64,000 nucleotides of DNA from Cephalotus follicularis (Eukaryota; Streptophyta; Magnoliopsida; Oxalidales; Cephalotaceae): contig BDDD01001975.1 in NCBI GenBank assembly GCA_001972305.1, positions 9,100 to 73,099 of the forward strand, written 5' to 3'. Below, piece after piece: positions 1 through 10,412 of this stretch. The position numbers were made by a program, and so were the translations under genes. Positions within the stretch are counted from its first letter, which is position 1. The number at the start of each line of letters is the position of its first letter. The notes under the pieces were generated by a model. It was not told where the DNA came from, did not search any database, and saw nothing but the letters and a program-made list of their open reading frames with translations.

Positions 1-472
1 TGTGAGGACATGTTCTGGGCATACCTGGCAATACCCAGACATGGTTAACACGTCGAATCGCACTCGAAAAGGCGTTAGGTAAGCCCCTTAAAGAATCCTT
101 CCCACATGCATTTCTGCCGACGAAGAACGTGCTGGGCATTCGTGACAAAGACGTCGACGTCTTCCCTTCAACGTCGATGTCTTTTCCAGTTGGTAAGAAG
201 GTGTCGATGCTTCCTTCCCGTGTCGACGTGCATGCCCATGCATTCACGTGTGCCCTGGCTCACAAAGGAGTCGACGTCTTTTCAAAAGACGTCGATGTCT
301 TTTGGCCAAAACAGCGCCGTTTCAAGCTTAACATACACATTTCAAATTCCAAGACCATAACTAGGGTTTGTAAACATCTTTTGAGTCCAAAACTCAACAT
401 TCTCATTAATTCAAGTTTAATGATTACATCATAAATCCAAATATTACATCCAAGAAAATACCGGGCGTTACA
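1..472 (-). mobile_element. LTR end of a minus-strand Ty3/gypsy element, probably chromovirus
   Basis: The segment ends abruptly in GGGCGTTACA at 472, and Sirevirus LTR sequence follows at once. Read on the minus strand it therefore begins TGTAACGCCCGG, the start shape of the Tekay/Del-type LTRs elsewhere in this window (39621 minus, 42560 minus, 62164 plus). The rest of the element lies left of the window. TGAAC at 473-477 would be the target-site duplication, but its partner is not visible. Family assignment rests on the LTR terminus only. Confidence 0.5.
125..325. repeat. Cluster of GTCGACG/GTCGATG words in the LTR
   Basis: Short words such as GACGTCGACGTC, ACGTCGATGTC and GTGTCGACGTG recur about seven times in 200 bases, some as near-palindromic pairs (GACGTCTTTTCAAAAGACGT at 270-290). 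On the minus strand the cluster falls in the first 350 bases of the LTR, where U3 promoter elements are expected. Comparable clusters occur in three other LTR families in this window. Confidence 0.6.
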
Positions 473-1272
473 TGAACAAACTAAAGATGAACCAGAGCTT
501 GGACTATCAACGCATAAAGCTACATGAGTCAATGCATAAGAGGATAGGCGTCAACGCCATTCATACACGTCAACGCCAATGATAGCCAGACGTGAAATCT
601 GCAAATTTTGAAGGTGTTGAAATGGTGTGATCCTTTCCATTCTTGATTCAAACAGCTCTCTGACGATTCCTGAAGTCTAGCAACGACTACATGTTTCTGA
701 AGACTATAAATAGAGGCTGCATCAAGCTTAAAAAAACAACCAATCAACCAAGCAAAGAATCAAAGCAAAAATACAAGTGTTTTATCATTCTTAAAGAGCT
801 TCATTCTTGTTACATCTTTTGAGATTGTTCTCTGAGTTTTCAAATCATTATATCAGCCTTTATAAAGATAAAAGAAAACACAAAACACATATCATGATTA
901 TTTATGTAACCAAAGGTCGTTAGTACCTTACTCAAAGTTAGAATTTAGCTTTTGAAATTCCGAGTTAGGATTTAGCTCACAAAAATCCAAGTTAGGATTG
1001 AACTTGTAAAAATCTAAAGTTAATGTTTGTGATCGGGGGATTACATTCTAGTGGAACCTCAAGTGTGGCTTGGGAGAGTGGACGTAGGCACGGTTTGCAA
1101 AACCACTATAAAATAGTTTGCATCCTTCTTCCCTTACTCTTTATCTTCTCAAATTATTGCTTTATATGTTTTTTGATTGCTAATATCATTCTTGTTTTAA
1201 AATTCAAAAAGAGGTGGTTATTTTCCGCATAACCAATTCACCCCCCTCTTGGTTGCTTTTATGGACCTATCA
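473..1272 (+). repeat. Partial 5' LTR of the Sirevirus derivative
   Basis: 473-958 aligns closely with 5795-6258 of the 3' LTR, for example GAGCTTGGACTATCAACGCA and the TATAAATAGAGGC box. The first half of this LTR, equivalent to 5324-5795, is displaced beyond the window by the insertion ending at 472. The right end is set by the ATCA that precedes the primer-binding site. A TATAAATA box lies at 705-712. Confidence 0.8.
705..712 (+). promoter_or_regulatory. TATA box of the Sirevirus 5' LTR
   Basis: TATAAATA sits in GACTATAAATAGAGGC and is conserved in the 3' LTR at 6008-6015. It is the only good TATA box in the LTR, so transcription is expected to start some 25-35 bases downstream. Confidence 0.65.
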
Positions 1273-1286
1273 ATTGGTATCATAGA
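1273..1286 (+). other. Primer-binding site, initiator-Met tRNA type
   Basis: ATTGGTATCATAGA directly follows the LTR end and resembles the TGGTATCAGAGC complement of plant initiator-methionine tRNA, the usual primer for copia elements. It fixes the LTR/internal boundary. Confidence 0.7.
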
Positions 1287-1323
1287 GGTTGTTATCATTA
1301 ATCTTAATTGAGATAATTTGATT

Positions 1324-2912
1324 ATAATGGCAACCTTTTTTAATGATAATGTTAGTCAATCTATTAACAAGCCCCCTAGCTTTAATGGAAACAATTATAG
1401 TTATTGGAAAACTCATATGACTATTTTTATTCAATCCTTAGATTATCAACTATGGAATATTATAACAAATGGTCCTGAAATTCCTACTAAATTAGTTGAT
1501 GGTCAAAGGATTCTGAAAATGAATAACGAGTTTAATGATCATGACTATAAATTACTTCAGCTGAATGTTAAGACAAAACATGTTATATTTTGTGCTTTGA
1601 GTCCTAGTGAATTTAATCATGTTTCATCCCTTGATTCTCCAAAAGAAATGTGGGATAGGCTAATAGTTACCTACGAAGGAACCAACCAGGTAAAGGACAC
1701 TAAGATAAACCGATGAATGCATGATTATGAGCTATTTACTATGCTTGAGAATGAAAACATTCCTAGTATGTATGCTCACTTTAATGATATTATAAATGCG
1801 TTAAAAGGCCTTGGAAAGGTCTATACTAATCATGAACTTGTGAGCAAGATTCTCAGGTGCCTCCTGAAGTCTTGGGAACCAAAAGTTACTGCACTAGAAG
1901 AATCGAAAGATTTGTCTACTCTTCTGTTAGAAGATTTACTGGAATCATTAATGACTCATGAGTTACGGATGAATGACCAAACAAAGAATGAGCCAAAGAA
2001 GAAGACGATCACTTTGAAAGCTTCGAAAGATGAAGAAAGCGATGAAGATAAAGATGAAATGGTTTTACTCACAAAGAGGATTAGAAGAATTCTACTTGAC
2101 AAGAAAAACTTCTCAAACAAGAAATTGAAGAAGTTCCAATTGAAAGGAGATTCAAGCAAAAGTGATAAAGAAGAAAAAGAGGTAATCTGTTACGAATGCA
2201 ACAAACCGGGTCACATAAGGTCGGATTGTCCTAAATTGAAGAAAAAGGACCAAAGAAAAGCAATGATTGCGACATGGAGCAATAGTGATGATTCAAGTTC
2301 GGACGAGGATAAAAATGAAAAAATTGCCAACATTACATTTATGGCAATAGAAGATGACAATGAGGTATGTTCTTCATCTCTTAGTTATAATTATCTTCAA
2401 AACGAATACAATGAATTGATTGATGTTTTGGATGATCTTAACAAGGGATACCAATTATTAAAGAAAATAGCTAAGGATAGAGCTACAAAAAATGATGAAT
2501 TGAAAAAGTACATTCTTGATATAAAAAAGGATGAAGCTTAGTTGAAAAGAATTTTGCTTCAGAAAAAGAGAATTCTGAGTTGAAAATCGAAATCGATGAT
2601 TTAAAAAGGACATTTTCAAAATTTTCTAAAAGTAGTAATAAACTGGATAAGTTGCTAGGTATGCAACGTTGTGTTTTTGACAAAGCCGGTTTAGGTTTTG
2701 ATGAAATGAACAAAGTTAAACATTTCAACAAGTTATTAGATAGAAAGAAAAGGAATGTGGTTAATTGTAATTTTTGTGGAAAAATTGTTCATTCTTCTTA
2801 TAATTGTTGGTTTAAAAGAACAAGTGCAAAAGGTAAAAGGATATGGGTTCCGAAAGGAACTTTTTCTACTAATGCAAAAGGACCCAAAACCTTTTGGCTA
2901 CCAAAAATATGA
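1324..2912 (+). pseudogene. gag: Sirevirus-type gag region
   Basis: This encodes the capsid and nucleocapsid part of a copia polyprotein. The N-terminal part reads KPPSFNGNNYSYWKTHM, the typical opening of the DUF4219/UBN2 copia gag domains. It is followed by a long charged region, a CX2CX4HX4C zinc knuckle (CYECNKPGHIRSDC, 2191-2232), a coiled-coil-rich stretch, a LLGMQRCVFDKAGLGF segment near 2650 and a second cysteine-rich motif. Paired WVPK/WLPK motifs near 2845-2910 mark where Sirevirus gag usually runs into protease. The region is broken at a small number of points. No protease, integrase, RT or RNase H follows. Confidence 0.8.
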
Positions 2913-3171
2913 ACTTTTTATTTTGTAGGTGTGCTTGAAGAGAATTGGACATAAAAAGATGATCCAAGCACACACACATTGTAAGTGTTTATTGCTTTTT
3001 ATTAAAATGATTCATGTGTTACATGATTGTTATTTGAATTGTTTGATTATGCAATGAATGATTATGTATACATTATCTTGTTTGATGCCATATTTCTCTA
3101 TGTTTTAATGTGTTAAAGTTTTGAAAGAAAGAGTTTTGAAAAAATAAAAGTTTTCTTGTTTTCAAGTGTTT
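2913..3171. other. AT-rich spacer where pol is missing
   Basis: No convincing protein similarity is visible. The stretch begins shortly after the gag WLPK motif, with a TTTTATTTTGTAG tract that resembles a splice acceptor, and then becomes AT-rich. A full Sirevirus would carry about 4 kb of pol here. Confidence 0.5.
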
Positions 3172-3430
3172 TCACGTCAACGCTATATATTAACGTCAAC
3201 GTTAATATACACGTTAACGTTTATGCAACATTTTGTTTTTAAGCATTAACGAAATTTTTTTCTCCTTCTATGTTTTTAGCGTCGACGCTATCGATCACCG
3301 TTAACGTTATATATTCATGTCAACAATGGCGTTAACGTTATTATTCCCTGTACATGAATGTAGACGATTAACGTCAAAGCGTATGTTAGACGTCGATGGC
3401 TAAACACCAGATATATATATATATATATTT
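3172..3430 (+). promoter_or_regulatory. Internal cluster of CGTCAACG/GTTAACG words followed by a TA run
   Basis: Words such as ACGTCAACGCT, ACGTCAACGTT, CACGTTAACG, GCGTCGACGC, GGCGTTAACG and GACGTCGATGG recur about ten times in 3172-3395. A TATATATATATA run follows at 3411-3429, and the envelope-like ORF opens at 3546. The words match the cluster in this element's own LTR (5475-5800), where a TATA box also follows. This suggests a second promoter for the downstream ORF, but that is inference from layout alone. Confidence 0.45.
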
Positions 3431-3545
3431 GGATTTTTTCGTTGACACCCATTTGCATCCATGTTTTCCCTCTTTGGCTTTTCTCTCTGCAAAATCACCT
3501 TTTTAACCTAAAAACTCAAGTTTTTCACCAAGATCACCTTCAATC

Positions 3546-4699
3546 ATGCCGAAGAAGCACTCATCTATTGGAGGAAAAACTCCTAGGGCAAGATACAAGG
3601 GAAGCTACACAGCAAGGAAAGTTCTTTTTGGAAGGGTTGTGGATTTTGCCTTTACATCAGGTGATAATTTTCTATTAGAGCAATGGTTTACTGCTTTAGG
3701 TTGGAGAGATTATTTCACCATTAATGTCCCTTACTATGTAGAGATAGTGAAAGAATTTTATAGTAACGTGTTCACTTTAGTGATGGATGTGATATTATGG
3801 AAATTAAGACCAAGGTGAATAAAAATGTGATTAAGTTTGATGATAAGATGTTAGGTGAGATTCTAGGTGTACCTGCTATTGGCTCTAGATTTTTTGAGAC
3901 CAAAAAATGGCCTGAAGATCCTGAATTGATTTTGGAAGATTGTTTAAGGGTTTTCTACCCAAATGAAAATGTGTTTGGAGGCATGGCAAAGCCTACCAAC
4001 TTTCTAGGTGCTAAGCATAGGCTGCTCCACCACATTGTCGCCACTCATGTTCTACCTACCTCTGGTGGGCATGAGAAGATGAGTTACCAAGACCTATATA
4101 TTATGTGGCATATAGTAACTAGAAAGCTTCTGAATTTGCCCCACTTGATCATGAAGAATATGATTAGAGCCACTTCTAAGGTAGATGGTGCATTGCCATA
4201 TGGGATGGTGATTACCGAGATCATTTCTCACTTTGGAATTGTGGTTGGTAAAGAAGTTGCCTCAAGAATTGATGTAGGAGATATTTATAATGCATCTTCA
4301 CTGAAAAGAATGGGTTGGAAGAAAGAGTTTGAGGCTGGTAAAGGCAATGTGTGGCTGCCTAAGGAAGGCGGAAGGAAGAAAAGAAGGATTGAGGAAGACA
4401 ATGTTGAGGAACAAAGTGAACCTCAAAGGCCTAGAACTACCCCTGCCCCTCAACAAGCAAGCAGCAGCAACAATAATTCAAAGACTTTGGAGTCAATTGC
4501 AGCAGATGTGAAGAGACTCAATATAAAGATGGACAACTTGCGAGGAGAAATTCTTGACCTTTTCGAAGATCAACGACAACGAACAAGAAGAATCGAGAAA
4601 AAGCTTGTTGCGAAGGGTCTAATTAAAGCTGGTTATATCTCCCCATCCGGTGAAGAAGAAGAAACATCTGAAGAAGAAGCTGGAACAAAAGAGAAATGA
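3546..4699 (+). pseudogene. Envelope-like ORF with 'putative plant transposon protein' (Transposase_32-type) domain
   Basis: The region starts MPKKHSSIGGK with a basic N-terminus. It then runs through a domain resembling the family labelled 'putative plant transposon protein', known from the extra ORFs of Athila and Sirevirus-like elements. Recognisable segments are WFTALGW, VKEFYSN, LGVPAIG, CLRVFYPN, LLHHIVATHVLPT and LPYGMVITEII. After about 4340 come a basic patch (GGRKKRRIEE, possible nuclear localisation signal), a Pro/Ser/Asn-rich linker, a heptad-like coiled coil (4490-4620) and an acidic Glu-rich tail. I see no signal peptide or clear transmembrane segment in the ORF. The function of such ORFs is unknown. 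It appears broken at about one point and is otherwise long and well preserved. Confidence 0.65.
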
Positions 4700-5323
4700 T
4701 GTGTATTTATGTGTTTTCTGTGACATTTTTTTTCTGTTATTAAATTTTCTGGTTATGTTTTTTGACACAATGAAGTTTGTTGATGAAAGAGAAATGATAT
4801 GTTTGCGATATGCAATATTTAAAAGTTTCAATTATACGCTTGTGATATGCATTGAAATTTTTTGACTTGATTGAATTTTTCAGCGGGAGTTTATCCTGTT
4901 AAATTCTGATATCATATGTTAAATCCCTGTTTTTTTTATATATATAGTTTGTGATGCATCTATTCAGGGGGAGTTTTTGTTTACTCAACCTTTTTGATGA
5001 TTTCCAAAATGGGGAGAAGTTTAGAAAGTTGTGATCTACATATATGATCTAATATATAATGTTTATGCTATGTCTTTATTGGTTATACGTAATGCGTTTT
5101 TGCTTATATTGGTATGAGCATTGTTGAGTTGTGTTTTGGTAAAAAGATGGTTATTTATGAGATTACTTTTTTTCAAATGATATAACTTGGTAAACAAACT
5201 TGGTAATCATAAGTATGCTTAGCATATGTTAAAGGAATGTTAACATTATTTTATTTGCTAAGTGTTTATGCATTTTTTATAATTTTATTGTGTTTGTTTT
5301 GTCATCATCAAAAATGGGGAGAT
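4700..5323 (+). other. 3' untranslated region and polypurine tract
   Basis: This is AT-rich non-coding sequence between the envelope-like ORF and the 3' LTR. It ends in a purine-rich AAAAATGGGGAGAT stretch (5310-5323) immediately before the LTR start TGTTGACATT. An earlier purine tract (CAGGGGGAG at 4966-4974) could be a secondary plus-strand primer. Confidence 0.65.
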
Positions 5324-6258
5324 TGTTGACATTTACATGTTACAATTCTTGTTTTGCTGATTACAAAACACCTAATGTGTTTGCTTGATGTGAATGAATC
5401 ATTATATAAGTTAACTTGTATTGCAAGAAAGCTTAGAAATGTATATCAGTACTTTTGGCTTGAACGATTATGTTATACGCGTCAACGTGCTGGGAATGGA
5501 CACACGTTCTGGGCTTGAAAAGATGATTCTCGTCAACGTCATTCACTATCCACGTCAACGTGCTGGGAAATTATGATATTCGTCAACGCCTTGATGAAGA
5601 CGTCAACGTAAATGTCTTGGACGTCAGGGCAGAAAACAAATGGAGTCAACATCTTGTCTATAGACGTCAATGCCATATAAAGACGCAACGCAAATGGTGC
5701 ACATTTCGGACAGTGAGTTTAGACGTTAACGCAAAGACATTATGGCATCAACATCTTGACTTTATACATCAACGCCATGGATACGCATCAATGTGAACAG
5801 AACTAAAGATGAACAAGAGCTTGGACTATCAACGCAGAAAGCTACAGGAGTCAATGCATAAGAGGATAGGCGTCAATGCCAATGATAGCCAGACATGAAA
5901 TATGCAAATTTTGAAGGTGCTGAAATGGTGTGATCCTTTTCATTCTTGATTCAAACGGCTCTCTGACGATTCCTGAAGTCTAGCAACGTCTATATGTTTC
6001 TGAAGACTATAAATAGAGGCTGAATCAAGATAGAAAAAACAACAAATCAACCAAGCAAAGCATCAAAGCAAAAATACAAGTGTTTTATCATTCTTAAAGA
6101 GCTTTATTCTTGTTACATCTTTTGAGATTGTTCTCTGAGTTTTCAAATCATTATATTAGCCTTTGTAAAGGTGAAAGAAAACACAAAACACATATCTTGA
6201 TTATTTGTGTAACCCAAGGTCGTTAGTACCTTACTCAAAGTTAGGATTTAGCTTTTGA
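5324..6258 (+). repeat. 3' LTR of the Sirevirus derivative, right end lost
   Basis: It begins TGTTGACATTTACATG just after the polypurine tract. 5475-5800 carries about a dozen CGTCAACG-type words spaced 20-40 bases apart. A TATAAATA box follows at 6008-6015. From 5795 onward it matches the 5' LTR until 6258, where it switches to unrelated copia sequence, so about 300 bases of its right end are gone. Confidence 0.8.
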
Positions 6259-6650
6259 AGGTCGTTAGTTCCACACTTGGTTGGCGTATATGGTGTCCTT
6301 TTCAGATTTCATGACTCCCAGCCATGCCGTGAAATCAATGCTCTTCAATTCTTCCACTGTAGCTGATAGGCTCGTCATCACCGACGATTTTAGGTTTATC
6401 AGTGCCTTTCATGAGAAAACCATATTTCTCAGGCGCTGTTGAAACCTTGCTTGATCTCCTTTCATGAGGAGTGCCTTACTGAGATACAATCTCAGGTTGG
6501 GATCCTTTCCCAAATCTTGTCTTTAGAGGGTCCAACCTCTAATTCCTTATCGTCCTGTGGGCTTTCACCAAATAATAACTCTCTTAGTTATACCTTACTC
6601 CCACTACTTGCTGTAAATAGGTATTCCTATCTAGGAATTTTGTAGTACTT
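6259..6650 (-). pseudogene. Minus-strand Ty1/copia fragment: integrase-RT linker and RT start
   Basis: Read on the minus strand, this shows the end of the variable linker between integrase and reverse transcriptase (RRSSKVSTAPEKYGFLM, then a DDEP segment). It continues into the first RT residues (LGVMKSEKDTIYANQVW, compare the common EAMKSEMDSMYENQVW). Copia polyproteins always carry this hallmark. No LTR of its own is visible. It is a small broken fossil lying between the truncated Sirevirus LTR and a plus-strand copia relic. Confidence 0.6.
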
Positions 6651-7642
6651 CTATTCTTTATTTTTTAAATGTATTTTGGAAATTTCATTTTGTAAACAAA
6701 GAAGAAAGGAATTACAAAGGAGCTTGAAGAGGTAGATCAAGGAAATTGCAAGACCAAGTGAAGGCCATGTATGCATGGTGCATTTTGTAATAAAATAGTT
6801 TTGAATAGTTCACCTAGGAGACAGAGTGATCAAATACGCTCATGTGATCTCTCATAGATTTAATCCCTAGCCAGGCCATTTTATTTATATGTGGGAAATA
6901 GGTTGCATGATATGGATGTTTTCTTTTTACAAACAATCCAAACACGTCAAGCATAATAAGCCGTTACCAAATGAATTGGAAGATTAAAATTAATCTAATA
7001 ACAGTTTTGGCTAAATAAATAAAATGAGACCTAAATTCCTCCAATTGTGATATAATAAGTCCATAAGCGGTGAGCACTAGGGCGTCCTATCGTTGGCCAT
7101 CCACGCCTTAGTTTACTAGTATGGATACACTAGGGATGGTCATGCTTTCACTGAGGTCCCCCGTATGACCATTTCTACTAAATTTCAGTGTGAGGTGCAC
7201 TGGAAGGAAGTGACCTTGTTTTGGTACTCTGACACATACAAGGGTGGGTATAAAAACAGGTTCATTTCTTTGAGGGTTTTATGGGTACGAACTTATATCG
7301 GGTTCATACAGTCATTCAAACAACAGCTAAGACTGTATGGGCAGGCAGGCCTAACTTGTATCAGATCTTGCATTTAAAGGCTAGGTCCTAATGCAAATTG
7401 ATGCTTACGCCAACCTATTCAATATTATGATTTGTCAAACAACAACTGAGACCATAATAGGAGGGATAGATTCTGATCCCAACTAGGAAGCGGGGCTTCC
7501 CGAATTCACAATTAGAACAGTGGGAGGAGCCATAACTTCTAAAGACCAAGGGTTATGGTAATAACATAAAATAAAATGATCTGCTAATTTACTCACTTGT
7601 TTCTTCTAATAGGTTGCTAGATAACATATTCTACATACTCAA

Positions 7643-8240
7643 ATGGCAGACAACACTTTTATAAGGCAAGAATTTAAATTTTCTCAAGCTATAAAATATT
7701 CGTTTTATTGAATGGTTAAGCATTTTGTGCATAGTAATCACGAGCATGAGAATTTCTCATGTAATGACTGAGATACCCCCCACTTTAGGGATCATTGCAT
7801 CTGACCATCAAAAGGCCAGGGTGGCTCAATGGTGGGAAGAAGATCATAGAGCCCGTAGCATGGCGATTGTTAGCTTGGTGCCTAACTGGAAAACGCTATG
7901 CATGTCTTCACAGAACTTACGTGCCATGTTTATACAGCTAGAGGAGTTGTTTGGCACACAGTAGGGGACTAAAAAGGTAGTTTCTGACCAGTCTGGGTCA
8001 AAACAAGCAGTGATGCCTATTCCTTCTACTGGAACAACCTCAGAGAGGTGGATAAAGAGGATCCAATTCCAAGGGCAAGGAGCCCACAAGGAAGAAAGAA
8101 AAGGAACCGATTCACGTGGTTGAGGATGCCATTCATAAGAGGATTAAACAACTTTCTAAGGAGAAAAACTGCTTCTTTTGTGGGAAGTCAGGGTATTGGA
8201 AGAAAAATTGCAAACAATTTCTTACTTCCATTGAAGATGG
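7643..8240 (+). pseudogene. gag: Copia gag remnant
   Basis: It opens with MADNTFIRQEFKFSQ at 7643. It then shows a WWEEDHRARSMAIVSL...NLRAMFIQLEELFGTQ segment equivalent to the UBN2 gag domain (compare WLEDDEQARCLAIL in the copia gag at 26078). A zinc-knuckle-like CFFCGKSGYWKKNC motif lies near 8168-8209. Many breaks. Confidence 0.6.
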
Positions 8241-8739
8241 TGCCTCAGGGTAAGGTACCGTCATATTTTTATATTCCATCTAGCTTACAATGTAAGTTCA
8301 ACTTGGGTATAGGACTCATGTTGTGAGACTAACATTTGTAACTCTTTGTAGATGCTAAGAGAAGCTAGGCAGCTAGGAGCTGTGGATGCAATGGACCTAT
8401 GACATGAAGACCGGGGATCTATATTAATGTTGTAGGAATATTTTGATTTGTATATATAAAGCAATGTGGCTTTTGTATATAGACTAAACCCTTGTAAATA
8501 TAATTAAGAACTTTTGTTCAAAACTCTTATTAGCAAATTCCAATGTATATTTTGTAAAGCTAAGAGCTTTTTATTACATACGGATATTGGCTATTTTTTT
8601 CCTGGTGTATCAGCCGACACTAATTAACTAGATAATGGGTTTTAAGTCTTAAATACTAATCAAACAATAGCACCGGCTATTTAGAAAGAAATTAAAAATA
8701 AAATACTAAGAGAAACATTTGATATAAACCCTTCACAAT

Positions 8740-9180
8740 CTTTAGCATTGATGATTAGGTTATTCTAGTGGGGCTAGATAAACACAATTGGTAAAGGATG
8801 GACTTTTGGACATCCAGGACGAGGAGTCCCTTCCAACGTGTACACCATGTTTGATTGGTGAAATGACCAAATCACTTTTCTCCAAGGAGGAGATAAGATA
8901 GTGGATATATTGTAATATATCCGCACTAACATATGTGGTATAATGTCAGACAATTTAGGTGAAGGTATTCACTACTTCGTCACCTTCATCGGTGACTCAT
9001 TACGGTTTCGGTAAGTGTTTCGAGTGAAACACAAATCTGAATTCGTTGAAAGTGTTAAGGGATTTAGATATGAAGTAGAAATGCAAATGGGTAAACCCAT
9101 TAAAAAAGTTAGGTGGGATCGAAGAGGGCAAATACCTGTCTATTAAATTTCAGGGTTATCTGAGAGATAACATAATTCTC
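8740..9180 (+). pseudogene. Copia pre-integrase and integrase remnant
   Basis: Recognisable pieces are CLIGEMTKSLFSK-like sequence near 8850 (the GKMTKSPF motif of the GAG-pre-integrase domain) and a YFVTFIGDSLRFR-like segment near 8970, matching the integrase catalytic-core opening YFVTFIDDFSRYG. A KSEFVESVKGFRYEVEMQMGK segment lies near 9030. Strongly decayed. Confidence 0.55.
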
Positions 9181-9279
9181 TCTAAATGGAGGTATTGGAC
9201 ATTAGTGAATATTGTCCAATCCATGATGTCTTTTATTCATCTTCCAATCTCCTTTTGGGGTTATACGTTGCAGTGGCAG

Positions 9280-10090
9280 CATTTATCCTAAAACGAATCC
9301 TATGAAATTCGTCCCCTCCATATCTTAGAAGATAATGAAATGGAGGAAACCCAGCCTAAACCAAGACCAGTACATCAGCAGGGTGCTGAATATTGTATGT
9401 TCTTTTGAATTCCAAGTTTGGCTTATTGCCAATTAGCCAAGGAATTCATCTTTCCAAGAGGATGTCTTCAGGGACTTATGAGGAAAGTTTGGCATGAGTG
9501 AGCTACCTTATGCTTCGGCTATAGACTGAATCATGCTATACCATACTTTGTACTAGGCTTGACATTGTCTAAGCCTAAGGGTCTGGCTAGTCGATCATCA
9601 GTCCAATCCCTGTGAGAGGCACTGGGAATTGTCAAAGAGATCTAAGAGAGACTCGGGATTTCTTTATGACAGCTGGAGAAGATAGTGAATTGAAATTTAA
9701 GAGTTATATTTTGACTCTAATTTCAACTGTGATATGAATGATCACAAGATCCTATCAGGATATGTGATTATCCTAAATGAAAGTGTTGTGTGAGTTGGTT
9801 GAGTTTATAAAAGTAGGATAATGTTGACTCAACCATGGAATAAGAGTATGTTGAAACCTACGATACCGATAAAAGTAGTTATTTGGAAGAGGAAGTTCAT
9901 TGTGGAACTTTATGTAGTTCCATCTATCATTCGTCTAGTGGTGTAAAGTGACAATGATAGGGGGGCCTTTGCACAGGCTATGAAACCGAGGACTCATAAG
10001 CCGAGGTCTCATAACTGCTCTAAACTTATAAAGCGACGGTTTCATAAGATTATATGATCAATAAGATCATATTCAGAGGAAACGCTATCC
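9280..10090 (+). pseudogene. Copia reverse transcriptase and RNase H remnants
   Basis: MSELPYASAID near 9491 matches the conserved PYASAVGSLMYAM motif at the RT/RNase H junction of copia elements. A FAQAMKPRTHKPRSH-like stretch near 9970 matches the terminal RNase H region (compare AKNPKSHQRTKHI). Most of RT is missing or unreadable. Confidence 0.5.
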
Positions 10091-10228
10091 TAGAGAAATT
10101 TACGATGGTAACAAATTTTGGCAGACCCACGGACCAATACCATGAGCCTTAGTAGTACTTAAGCGACAGCAGAAGTACGATGGGCTTAGGCTATAGGTCT
10201 TAGTGGCTTGAGGGCCAAGTGGGAGATT

Positions 10229-10412
10229 GTTGGAGTAGGGGTGTCCGTGCATGCCACGAAGTGGCTGTATAAATATATATATACGTATGAGATACGCTCA
10301 TTGTCTGGAGATGTCTCTTTAAGCCAAAAGACGGCTGCATGTGTGTATATTACACTCTCTATTTATACAATCTGAATTCCTTTTCGTGTTTTATAGTGTA
10401 TATTCAATCAAC
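10229..10412 (+). repeat. Short 3' LTR of the decayed copia element
   Basis: It starts TGTTGGAGTAGGGGTG after a polypurine tract. It contains a TATA-like TATAAATATATATATA run (10269-10284) and may end at TTCAATCAACA (10402-10412). The end is a guess because no partner LTR is seen. Confidence 0.45.

Larger units (their letters stand above)
473..6258 (+). mobile_element. Sirevirus (SIRE/Maximus, Ty1/copia) derivative with gag and envelope-like ORF, nearly no pol
   Basis: The order is: partial 5' LTR (473-1272), initiator-Met tRNA primer site (1273-1286), Sirevirus-type gag (1324-2912), a short gap, an envelope-like ORF (3546-4699), a polypurine tract (5308-5323) and a 3' LTR cut short at 6258. 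Gag with a WVPK segment after the zinc knuckle, plus a downstream extra ORF, is typical of the Sirevirus genus. Autonomous members are about 9-11 kb, and this copy has only about 500 bases between gag and the extra ORF, so nearly all of pol is absent. It is a broken fossil with a few breaks in its ORFs. The left LTR is interrupted by the element at 1-472. Confidence 0.8.
6660..10412 (+). mobile_element. Heavily decayed plus-strand Ty1/copia element
   Basis: In order it has a long leader (about 6700-7640), gag (7643-8240), integrase (8740-9180), RT and RNase H remnants (9280-10090), a purine tract (AAGTGGGAGAT, to 10228) and a short 3' LTR beginning TGTTGGAGTAG at 10229. The 5' LTR is not recognisable. 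It has very many breaks and is older than the other copia copies here. The leader contains a TTCTAATAG tract at 7603-7611 just upstream of gag that resembles a splice acceptor. Confidence 0.7.
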
